Shown here: piece by piece, positions 6,480-13,473 of the stretch
Layout: each line of letters starts with the position of its first letter
Position numbering within the stretch: the first letter of the stretch is position 1
Assembly: GCA_937897365.1 (NCBI GenBank)
Contig: CALCOP010000212.1
Coordinates: forward strand, 1-17,179
DNA length: 17,179 bases
Reading direction: 5' to 3'
From: an uncultured euryarchaeote
GTDB taxonomy: Archaea; Thermoplasmatota; Poseidoniia; Poseidoniales; Poseidoniaceae
Position numbers and translations under genes: made by a program
The notes under the pieces: generated by a model
What the model saw: only the letters and a program-made list of their open reading frames with translations
Databases searched by the model: none
What the model was told of the DNA's origin: nothing

Positions 6480-7658
6480 ATGAGCGAGCCGGCATGGTGG
6501 CCAATTGGCATTGCGATTTCGTCTTTTGCGGACGCTCAATCGGATGGTCAAATACACACCTCATTCGGTCGTACGAACATTTGGGACTACGAGTCTCTTC
6601 AAAGTCCGGAAGGCTGGCACACATCTCCCGAAGATGGCTTTGTTTGGGGTCAGTGGGAAACCGATATCAAAACCGTGGAGACGATTTCCATCACACCACA
6701 AGGGCTCATTCTACTCCTTAATTCAACGACAGTGGCTGTCATTCACCCCCTTCATACTGGTGATGATGTATCACGTCTTTCGCGTTATGAGCCGTGGAAA
6801 AACGCATTATTGAATGTCCCAATTCTGCTTCCCATTGGAGGCTGGAGCGTTGATGATAATGACCGAGTTCTCCTTTTCCCAATGCATTCAACGACGCCGT
6901 TTGACGGTTCGGAATCGGCCTTCTTAGAAATTGTAGAGGCGCTTGGTGCGGTTCACACTTCTCTGGAACCTTTTGCGACTCCAAACACTGAACGACGATG
7001 GAATGACCGTTTGAAAGATATTGAAGACAAACTCAAAACCCTGACAATGTGGAGAGCTCCGCATTCATCTTCTACATTCGGATTGCCGCGCCTCAACCTT
7101 TCAGTGGATTCAATGGTCGATGTCGATGGTAAGCGAATGTTCTTGCCACTCAGCCGTTCATTGAGTGAACATCTCTTGTGCGAAAGCGACCGCTTACCCT
7201 CTCTTGCATCATTGATGATGTTGGAGCACCAGTGGGCTCGTAAAGAGGGATTAAGTGAGCAACAACGCCAAAAGTTGCTCGATACATGGAGTAAGGCAGT
7301 TCCCTCTTCTTGGTCGAGCCGTAATGCACTCTCAACTGTCCGAGGAGGAGCGTGGGTATGGAGATACCACGCTACAATTCTTGAACTTGCTCAAGCGAAG
7401 GCCTTCAACGATGAAAAATCCGTAAAAGCATGTGAACAGTGGTTGAGAGATGTCTCTCGACTCCAAGCACATTTAGGGGCACTAAGGCTTTGGAAATCGG
7501 GTCAATGGGTAGGAGTTACTGGCCTTGCAGTTGCTTTCTTTTCGTGGAAGTTGGCTACGCTTACTGAGGGCCAGAGTTTGGTTTTAGCAACCCTGAGTAT
7601 CGCGGCTGGAATCGTAACGAATGCCGTCTATCGCTTGAAAGACCCAAAGCCATATTGA
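6480..7658 (+). CDS. Unrecognised membrane-anchored protein (392 aa)
   Basis: I do not recognise the family. The N-terminal ~330 residues are soluble-looking and start with Trp-rich sequence (MSEPAWWPIG). They contain GLILLLNSTTVAVIHPL (75-91), LLNVPILLPIGGWSVDDNDRV (110-130) and LEIVEALGAVHTSLEPF (149-165), the last faintly like the helix/strand pattern of kinase-type folds but without the catalytic HxD or DxD motifs. PHSSSTFGLPRLNLSVD (194-210) and STVRGGAWVWRYHATILELA (285-304) look like conserved patches. Two hydrophobic helices at about 342-358 and 364-384 end the protein, with a short Arg/Lys tail, so it is probably C-terminally anchored with the bulk cytosolic. No Shine-Dalgarno site precedes ATG 6480. 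It is divergent from uppS and abuts the convergent mscS at its 3' end. Full-length, unbroken frame and good codon continuity support a real gene. Confidence 0.75.
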   Translation: MSEPAWWPIGIAISSFADAQSDGQIHTSFGRTNIWDYESLQSPEGWHTSPEDGFVWGQWETDIKTVETISITPQGLILLLNSTTVAVIHPLHTGDDVSRLSRYEPWKNALLNVPILLPIGGWSVDDNDRVLLFPMHSTTPFDGSESAFLEIVEALGAVHTSLEPFATPNTERRWNDRLKDIEDKLKTLTMWRAPHSSSTFGLPRLNLSVDSMVDVDGKRMFLPLSRSLSEHLLCESDRLPSLASLMMLEHQWARKEGLSEQQRQKLLDTWSKAVPSSWSSRNALSTVRGGAWVWRYHATILELAQAKAFNDEKSVKACEQWLRDVSRLQAHLGALRLWKSGQWVGVTGLAVAFFSWKLATLTEGQSLVLATLSIAAGIVTNAVYRLKDPKPY

Positions 7659-8768
7659 TCAAGAGTTCTGCATCATTCTTGCATCGAAGAATTTCAGATT
7701 TTTGTCTTGTGCTAATTTCATAACTCCAAGAAGGAACTTCTCCTTTGCTTCTCGCTCAGGTGCACCACCAGCGACATCCCAATACAGGTTGAGAGAAAGG
7801 TCGAGAGATTGGGCTGAAAGAGTTGAAACTTGGCACCATGAACTCTCATGTTTGACGGTTACCTCACTGGATGTTATGAGTTCTAAAACCCCATCACAGA
7901 ACGCTGCAACATCTTCTGCATTTGAGTTGAGGTCCAAATGAAGCAGAGATTGCCACCGTCGCCATCGGCGCTTTCCAAAGTTCTCAATGGGTGTGTTGAC
8001 AAGATTCGCATTTGGAACGGTGACGACCGTATCCGCAGCTGTTCGAACAAGAGTCGTTCGTAGACTTATTTCCATCACTTCGCCTTCTATTGAATCAATG
8101 ATGACCCAATCGCCTACTTTGAAAGGGCGGTCGAGTAAGACAGTGGTCGCTCCAAACAAGTTTGAAATCGTATCTTTTGCTGCCAGAGCGAGTGCCAATC
8201 CGGAGATTCCTAAACCGGCAATAAGTGACGTGAGATTGAATCCGAGTGAATCAGCAATGAAAACAGCACCAAGTGCGATAATAAGGAATCGAAGGATGCT
8301 TTCAACTGCCGAAATTAAAGTTTTCTCAGAGCCGTCGAGTTCGCCATCTTTGTCAAACAGTTCGACAACATCTTGAACAATGGCGACCAGTCGAAATGCC
8401 CAAATCACCAATGCGAATGCAAAGATGAATTGGAGGATATTCGGGAAGAGACTTTCAGTGACTCCTGGGAGAATGAAACTGTTTCCTTCCTGAGCGTGAA
8501 GTTCGATGAGCGCGTTGAGAATATACAGTGAAACTCCTGCACCAGCAGCAGTTCCAAGCGCTTTATCGGAATCTTTGATGGTTTTTGTTTGAATAGAATC
8601 CGAACTGATTATTTTTTTCATCAGTTTAGGAGCGGCCCACATGGTCGTAAATCTGACCACAGTTGCGAACAGAAAAAGGCCGATTAAAATGGCCACTGTA
8701 AGGTAATTGAGCCCTATTATTTGCTCGGACCAAAATGAATCCGCATCGGGTTGGAGAAGGCTTGGCAT
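7659..8768 (-). CDS. mscS: MscS-family mechanosensitive ion channel
   Basis: A membrane channel that opens under tension to release solutes during hypo-osmotic shock. The 369-aa protein has hydrophobic helices at about 21-39, 69-88, 110-131 and 154-174, then the pore-lining TM3 LTSLIAGLGISGLALALAAK (179-198) rich in Gly/Ala as in MscS, followed by DTISNLFGA. The cytosolic beta domain is clear: RPFKVGDWVIIDSIEGEV (214-231), RTTLVRTAADTVVTVPNANL (237-256) and IENFGKRRWRR. It has more N-terminal helices than E. coli MscS (three), as is common in archaeal homologues. The ATG at 8768 has no Shine-Dalgarno site; AATATGA (8787-8793, minus strand) lies about 22 bp upstream, so the mRNA may be leaderless. 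It is divergent from the carboxypeptidase gene. Confidence 0.95.
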   Translation of the reverse strand: MPSLLQPDADSFWSEQIIGLNYLTVAILIGLFLFATVVRFTTMWAAPKLMKKIISSDSIQTKTIKDSDKALGTAAGAGVSLYILNALIELHAQEGNSFILPGVTESLFPNILQFIFAFALVIWAFRLVAIVQDVVELFDKDGELDGSEKTLISAVESILRFLIIALGAVFIADSLGFNLTSLIAGLGISGLALALAAKDTISNLFGATTVLLDRPFKVGDWVIIDSIEGEVMEISLRTTLVRTAADTVVTVPNANLVNTPIENFGKRRWRRWQSLLHLDLNSNAEDVAAFCDGVLELITSSEVTVKHESSWCQVSTLSAQSLDLSLNLYWDVAGGAPEREAKEKFLLGVMKLAQDKNLKFFDARMMQNS

Positions 8769-8813
8769 GGTATACGCTAGCGATACTCATATTGGTCACT
8801 TTCGCATGAAATC

Positions 8814-8830
8814 TGTCCCCATAGGGGACA
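8814..8830. promoter_or_regulatory. Perfect 17-bp palindromic site between mscS and the carboxypeptidase gene
   Basis: TGTCCCC ATA GGGGACA is a perfect 7-bp inverted repeat with a 3-nt spacer in the 114-bp divergent intergenic region. It lies 46 bp upstream of mscS and 52 bp upstream of the peptidase ATG, upstream of the peptidase ribosome-binding site. This symmetry is typical of a dimeric repressor operator. A short hairpin in a 5' leader is the alternative. A second short palindrome, CGCTAGCG (8775-8782), lies next to the mscS start. Confidence 0.5.
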
Positions 8831-8868
8831 CCCTTCTCCACGAACGCTTCAAGAAGTGGAGCCTATTG

Positions 8869-8873
8869 GGTGA
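8869..8873 (+). promoter_or_regulatory. Ribosome-binding site deciding the carboxypeptidase start
   Basis: GGTGA within ATTGGGTGAG sits 9 nt before ATG 8883, favouring the first of two consecutive ATG codons. The same GGGTGAG form precedes the coiled-coil gene at 12792 and lies ahead of the DUF354-like gene. Confidence 0.6.
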
Positions 8874-8882
8874 GACGATACC

Positions 8883-11042
8883 ATGATGTCGAACGGTAAA
8901 GTTGTCCGAACACGCCCTTCCTTTGGAGTCTTGATTGTGCTCCCACTCTTGTTGTCGCTTATCGCTCCAATTGCGAACGCAAGCGTCGCTCAAGATGAAC
9001 CCATGGGTGATGCTCCCGAAGACATCTGGTCCGACGATTACATCAACATGATTTTCCCTTGGGCATCGGCAAATGAGCCTATTCTTCAATTCAAGCAATA
9101 CCACACATATGAGACGATGAAGACTCGAATGATGCGCCTCGCTGAAGACAATCCCGACATTTTCGAATACCATGAAGGCATGAACGGTGGAACAAACGCT
9201 CGAGGCGAGGAAGTCACTGCAGATGCTTACGAAGGTTGGTATTACGGCCATTCTTCTCCTTGGTTGAAGATCACTGGCGATGTTCAAGGCGGCGACTACA
9301 ATCCTTTTGTCGGCGATAATGGAAATTACGAGGACCGTCATGATGTCATGATTGTCGGCAACCACCACGCTCGTGAATGGATGTCGTATCAGGTTGTAAT
9401 TATGCAGATGGAAGTCATCGCTTTCTCCTACGACAATATCGGTTACGACAACGATGGAGACGGTCTTGTTGATGAAGATGGCTGGGGCGATGAAAACGGT
9501 GACGGCATCCTTGATGATGACGGCGACTGTCTTGCTCTTGCGGCCGAATATCAGGATTCCAACGGTGATGGTACAAGCTGTGGTCCGGGCGATCATGGTG
9601 TTGATGAAGACTATTCAGAACAATGGATTACCGATTTGGTGAACTCACGTGAGATCTATCTTATTCCGATGTTAAACGTTGATGGCAACATCTACGACCG
9701 TGAGGTCTTCTGTCCAGCACCTGCATGGGAGACTTGCCCGAGCGGTGGATGGAGAAAGAATCTTCGAGACAATACGTTCACGGGTGTAACTCCTCTTCCA
9801 GACCTTCAAGAAGAAGTGGATGAAGATTGTGATGGTGTAGATCTCAATAGAAATTATCAGTTTGAATGGGGCGCTCCTCTTGGCGCAACAGGGCCTCTTA
9901 TTCCGGGAACCTGTTCGCCATCTGAAGGAGAACTTGACGGTTCAAATAACGATGTTTACAACGGACCAGTTGACGATAAGGATAACGACGGTGATGGCCA
10001 AATTAACGAAGACCACGTCGACGGAAAAGATGACGATGCAGATGGAGTTACCGATGAGGACTGGTGGGGAGGAAACTCCGAGCCGGAAACCAAGTTCATC
10101 CAAGACATGACTGAAATGAACGATGACGTTGGTGACGGCGCAAGTGAATTCAAAGCAACCATCACACACCACTCTTACTCTGAACTCATTCTTTGGCCCT
10201 GGGGTCACTGCACCGACTGTGAAAGTCCCGACCATGCCCAACTCGAATATCACGGACAGCAATTGGCTGACATGACTCAATATGCCAACCTGCAATCATC
10301 ATCTCTTTATCCAACATCAGGAGATTTCTGTGACTGGCATTATGGTGTCCACGGTTCGTACTGTTACACTTCTGAAATCGGAACCGCATTCCATCAACAT
10401 GAAGACGACGTTGATCATATCGCCGTTCGAAACCTTGGAACTGGCTTTTACATCGCTGAGATTGCCGACAACCCGAGAGAACTTGCAGACTTGGCAATCG
10501 CTAACATATCTCAGCAGAACTATCTGAAAGAAATAGATGAGTCCGATATCCCTGCAGAAGGAGATATTCCAATTGACATCTGTGTTTCCAATGATTTCCC
10601 CTACAGCGAATCGAATTCTATGATTAAGTGGCGCATGGTGAAACCGAGTCGTTTACAAAGCGATTTCGGACCTCGTGAGTGGGCGACGACTTCGTGGGAA
10701 TCGGTCGACTTAATGGCTGTTGATGACGGGTGTACGGTTTCAAACGGCAACGGAACAGTCTTGAGAGGAATGGTTCCAGTTTCTGAAACAGCCACCGGCA
10801 AACTGCATTACAAAGCCTCTGTATCTACTCTTTCAGGCTCAGACCTTTACCAGTATCCAGCAGATGGTGATTATTATGTCCTTGATCTCTCATATCGAGC
10901 GGCTTATGGCAGCGTCTTTGGCTCTATGTTCATGTTTGCATTGACTGCAGGCTTTGTTTGGGGTGGATTAGCCGTTTGTTTACGAATGATGCTTTCGGAT
11001 GAAGAAGCCATTGATTTGACTGCGCCCGAAGAAGGTGCCTGA
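8883..11042 (+). CDS. Secreted, membrane-anchored M14 zinc carboxypeptidase with calcium-binding loops
   Basis: Cleaves C-terminal amino acids from peptides outside the cell. A signal peptide spans residues 1-34 (hydrophobic run VLIVLPLLLSLIAPI, likely cut after ANA). M14 residues are all present: zinc ligands His162 and Glu165 (HAREW) and His430 (HSYSE); substrate-binding Arg291 (GGWRKN) and Asn322-Arg323 (DLNRNY); Tyr487 (DWHY, equivalent to Tyr248 of carboxypeptidase A); and catalytic Glu498 (CYTSEIG). Asp-rich EF-hand/thrombospondin-3-like loops (DNDGDGLVDED at 189-199, then GDENGDG; DEDCDG at 313-318; DNDGDGQINED at 367-377, then DADGVTDED) are inserted in the catalytic domain and should bind Ca2+. 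A C-terminal beta domain (about 560-670) is followed by one helix (679-703) and an acidic tail, so the enzyme stays on the cell surface. First of a four-gene run with the symporter next, 12 bp away. Confidence 0.95.
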   Translation: MMSNGKVVRTRPSFGVLIVLPLLLSLIAPIANASVAQDEPMGDAPEDIWSDDYINMIFPWASANEPILQFKQYHTYETMKTRMMRLAEDNPDIFEYHEGMNGGTNARGEEVTADAYEGWYYGHSSPWLKITGDVQGGDYNPFVGDNGNYEDRHDVMIVGNHHAREWMSYQVVIMQMEVIAFSYDNIGYDNDGDGLVDEDGWGDENGDGILDDDGDCLALAAEYQDSNGDGTSCGPGDHGVDEDYSEQWITDLVNSREIYLIPMLNVDGNIYDREVFCPAPAWETCPSGGWRKNLRDNTFTGVTPLPDLQEEVDEDCDGVDLNRNYQFEWGAPLGATGPLIPGTCSPSEGELDGSNNDVYNGPVDDKDNDGDGQINEDHVDGKDDDADGVTDEDWWGGNSEPETKFIQDMTEMNDDVGDGASEFKATITHHSYSELILWPWGHCTDCESPDHAQLEYHGQQLADMTQYANLQSSSLYPTSGDFCDWHYGVHGSYCYTSEIGTAFHQHEDDVDHIAVRNLGTGFYIAEIADNPRELADLAIANISQQNYLKEIDESDIPAEGDIPIDICVSNDFPYSESNSMIKWRMVKPSRLQSDFGPREWATTSWESVDLMAVDDGCTVSNGNGTVLRGMVPVSETATGKLHYKASVSTLSGSDLYQYPADGDYYVLDLSYRAAYGSVFGSMFMFALTAGFVWGGLAVCLRMMLSDEEAIDLTAPEEGA

Positions 11043-11047
11043 GGAGG
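11041..11047 (+). promoter_or_regulatory. Strong ribosome-binding site overlapping the carboxypeptidase stop
   Basis: GAGGAGG overlaps the stop codon of the peptidase gene and lies 7 nt before ATG 11055. It sets the symporter start at that ATG rather than at the in-frame TTG at 11049, which is only 1 nt away. It implies translation coupled to the upstream gene. Confidence 0.7.
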
Positions 11048-11054
11048 ATTGAAC

Positions 11055-12779
11055 ATGTCAGACGATGGAGACTCCGACCAATTTAACGGCCGACTTGGCC
11101 TCATTTTTGCATCAATTGGTGCAGCTATTGGAACTGGAAATATTTGGCGTTTCCCACGGATGGTTGGCGCGAATGGTGGAGGGACATTCCTCGTTCCTTG
11201 GCTGTTTTTCTTGTTCATCTGGTCCATCCCGCTGGTTATTGCAGAATATGCAATGGGTAAGCGTAGCCGAACCGGAACAATCGGGACTTTCCGTATCTTT
11301 GCTGGTAAGAAATTTGCATGGATGGGACTTTGGACTGCTTGGATTTCTACAGCCATCGGTTTCTATTACGCTGTTGTTTCTGGTTGGACCATCAAATATT
11401 TCCAACTTGGAGTAACCGGTGCTCTCAACGGTGAGGGTGTTGATACCACGGAAGTTTGGAATGCATTCCTCCAAAACCCAGGTCAGGTTATTTTCTTCCA
11501 ATTTTTGGTGATTGTCTTGACATTGGCAGCAATTTGGAAGGGCGCAAAAGCGATTGAGAAAGTTAATTTTTATCTGATGATATCGCTTTTCTGCTTACTC
11601 TTCCTCACATTATTCCTCTCACTTTGGATGGACTTTTCAGATGGAACACTTGATGGAGCTCTGTTCATGTTTACCGTTGACTTTGATATGTTATTTGAGC
11701 CTGAAGTATGGATTAACGGTTTGTCGCAATCGGCGTGGTCATGTTCGGCTGGAATGGGTATGTGTATCACATACGCTGTCTACATGAGTAAGGATGAGGA
11801 CACAGTGCTCAATGCTTTCACGATGGGTCTGGCTAACAACAGCATTTCCATTATTGCTGGTCTCGCAGTTCTTTCTGCAATATTTGCAGTCAACCCAGAC
11901 CCGCTTGCTACGGTAACCGGTGGTTCTTCTGCTATCACGTTCCTTGCACTGCCAGAAGTTTTTGCTCAAGCTCCGTTTGCGCCTATTGGGCCTCTGTTCA
12001 TGATGGCAGGTTTCTTCTTAGCGCTGTCTTTTGCAGCGATGACTTCAATGATTTCAACCGTCGAATTGTGTGTACGTAATTTCGTAGACCACGGCTATGA
12101 GCGAGAGAAGTCCGTTGCATTGACTGGCGTTGCTCTGTTCATGTTTGGTCTTCCCTCCGCTATCATGTGGGTCAAGTTAGATGCGAACGGTGTTGCATTC
12201 CCGGAGTTCCTTGAAGTTCAGGATCACATTTGGGGTTACGGCTTGATGTTCTCCGGACTGTTCATTGCCTTCTCAATTTGGAAGTATGGATACTTACGCT
12301 GGCAGTCTGGAGTCGAGGCTGGTGTTGCTCCACCTGGTCTCAAGGGCTATCTTGGCTTCGGAGTTTCAGCATTCCGTGATGACTTCATTAACACGGGCGA
12401 CAACGATTTGGAAGTTGGAAGATGGTGGGATTTGCTGATGTATTTAGCGTTCCCAATTTTGTTTGCAGTTCTGATGATTTCCTACTTCAGCGATATGATT
12501 GCCAATACAGAAGATGTTTGGAATCCGACAAACCCTCGCGGTCTTGGTATCATTCTTATGTTCTGGGGGGTTGTTGCTGCCCTCTTCATTTCATTCAACA
12601 AGTACCTGATTCGTCGTCCTCTGTATCGAAACATTCCCAAGGGTGCAGAAGTCGACATCTCAACGCTACCTGGTGGCGATGATGGTTTGGTCGTAGCATT
12701 GGGTGAAGTAGCACCTGGATTTGAACATCTTTCCAAAGATAAATCAGGCTCTGCAAGCCTCGAAGCGGAACTTGTATGA
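11055..12779 (+). CDS. Sodium:neurotransmitter symporter (NSS/SNF family, LeuT-like)
   Basis: Imports amino acids or related small molecules driven by the Na+ gradient. The 574-aa protein begins with the family signature: GAAIGTGNIWRFPRMVGANG spans the unwound TM1 (22-41), with Asn29 matching the LeuT Na1-site Asn27, then GGGTFLVPW. About 12 hydrophobic helices follow, including WSIPLVIAEYAMG (TM2), TAWISTAIGFYYAVVSGWTI (TM3), LSQSAWSCSAGMGMCITYAV (TM6 region) and FFLALSFAAMTSMISTVE (TM8 region, carrying the small residues of the Na2 site). Full length and intact. Bacterial and archaeal members mostly carry amino acids, but the exact substrate cannot be told. Located directly after a surface carboxypeptidase, it probably takes up released amino acids. 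The C-terminus is a 70-residue cytosolic tail. Confidence 0.95.
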   Translation: MSDDGDSDQFNGRLGLIFASIGAAIGTGNIWRFPRMVGANGGGTFLVPWLFFLFIWSIPLVIAEYAMGKRSRTGTIGTFRIFAGKKFAWMGLWTAWISTAIGFYYAVVSGWTIKYFQLGVTGALNGEGVDTTEVWNAFLQNPGQVIFFQFLVIVLTLAAIWKGAKAIEKVNFYLMISLFCLLFLTLFLSLWMDFSDGTLDGALFMFTVDFDMLFEPEVWINGLSQSAWSCSAGMGMCITYAVYMSKDEDTVLNAFTMGLANNSISIIAGLAVLSAIFAVNPDPLATVTGGSSAITFLALPEVFAQAPFAPIGPLFMMAGFFLALSFAAMTSMISTVELCVRNFVDHGYEREKSVALTGVALFMFGLPSAIMWVKLDANGVAFPEFLEVQDHIWGYGLMFSGLFIAFSIWKYGYLRWQSGVEAGVAPPGLKGYLGFGVSAFRDDFINTGDNDLEVGRWWDLLMYLAFPILFAVLMISYFSDMIANTEDVWNPTNPRGLGIILMFWGVVAALFISFNKYLIRRPLYRNIPKGAEVDISTLPGGDDGLVVALGEVAPGFEHLSKDKSGSASLEAELV

Positions 12780-12791
12780 TGGGGTGAGTCG

Positions 12792-13403
12792 ATGGACGAC
12801 CTCGTCGAGACGTTGGCGATAGGTCTGTTCGTATCACTGATTCTGATCTTCATTTCATGGTGGTTCTGGAAACGTTATGATGAGCCAAGTGAGGCACAAA
12901 TTGAGCGCGAAGAATCGATTGCGAAGAAAAAAGAAGAAACAAAGATGTGGCGAGCAGTTGAAGCACAAATGGCTGAAGAAAAAGCTGCAGCAGAACAGCA
13001 GGCACTCTATGAGCGTCAAAAAGCAGAAGAGCGCGCTCGTGCTCTACCGCCTCCCGTCAGTGAGGTCTCAAACGCTTTCGCGGCTTTTGATTTTCAACAA
13101 CAATCAACTCGAACATTTACCTCAGAGGAGTCAGTAGTTTCTCAAGGGTATGAGGTTGTAACTGTGGATGAACTTGAAGATGAAATCAGTGATGATGATG
13201 TTCTTCTGGTCGAGGATGCGGTTGAGGTTCGTCAGGACACGGGAGTTCATTTTGAACAAACTGTAAACGTCCCCAGCGCTCCTGACCTTGACGCACTTGT
13301 TCAATCCTCACAACCTACAGTACTGGGATGGTCTCTTGAGGAAGAAGAACCGAGCGACCGTGATTGGAGCGATAACTGGTTCACCAGCCTCGAAGAGGAA
13401 TGA
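12792..13403 (+). CDS. Membrane-anchored coiled-coil protein with acidic tail (203 aa)
   Basis: Not a recognised family. It has one N-terminal membrane helix (about residues 7-26, ending WWFWKRYDEP). A highly charged Glu/Lys/Ala/Arg stretch at about 33-95, with heptad-like spacing, follows and is predicted to form a coiled coil. The rest is a low-complexity, strongly acidic region with SDDDVLLVED and repeated Trp-Glu clusters (VLGWSLEEEE, RDWSDNWFTSLEEE). The positive WKR after the helix suggests the tail is cytosolic. GGTGA 4-5 nt upstream marks the start, and the gene begins 12 bp after the symporter stop, so it belongs to the same transcript. An anchored adaptor or scaffold role is possible, but only from shape. 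Broadly comparable anchored coiled-coil proteins occur near division and transport genes. Confidence 0.75.
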   Translation: MDDLVETLAIGLFVSLILIFISWWFWKRYDEPSEAQIEREESIAKKKEETKMWRAVEAQMAEEKAAAEQQALYERQKAEERARALPPPVSEVSNAFAAFDFQQQSTRTFTSEESVVSQGYEVVTVDELEDEISDDDVLLVEDAVEVRQDTGVHFEQTVNVPSAPDLDALVQSSQPTVLGWSLEEEEPSDRDWSDNWFTSLEEE

Positions 13404-13473
13404 ATGAAAGAAACACGGTTCTTGTCGCCTTTCTATGCGAAGAGGTGATGAACAGTCGGCTTGTGGAACACCC

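Noticed and set aside
6373..6624. N-terminal extension of UppS by 84 codons
   Set aside because: It runs into the divergent gene at 6480, has no cis-prenyltransferase similarity, and the 259-aa form already has normal family length.
8796..9596. Long minus-strand open frame rich in Ile/Val, looking like a membrane protein
   Set aside because: It is antisense to the carboxypeptidase. GAT/GAC Asp codons read backwards as Ile/Val codons, which creates a false hydrophobic protein.
9443..10062. GAT/GAC-rich repeats as a microsatellite
   Set aside because: They encode ordered DxDGDG calcium-binding loops in frame and vary at codon third positions, so they are coding constraint rather than simple repeats.
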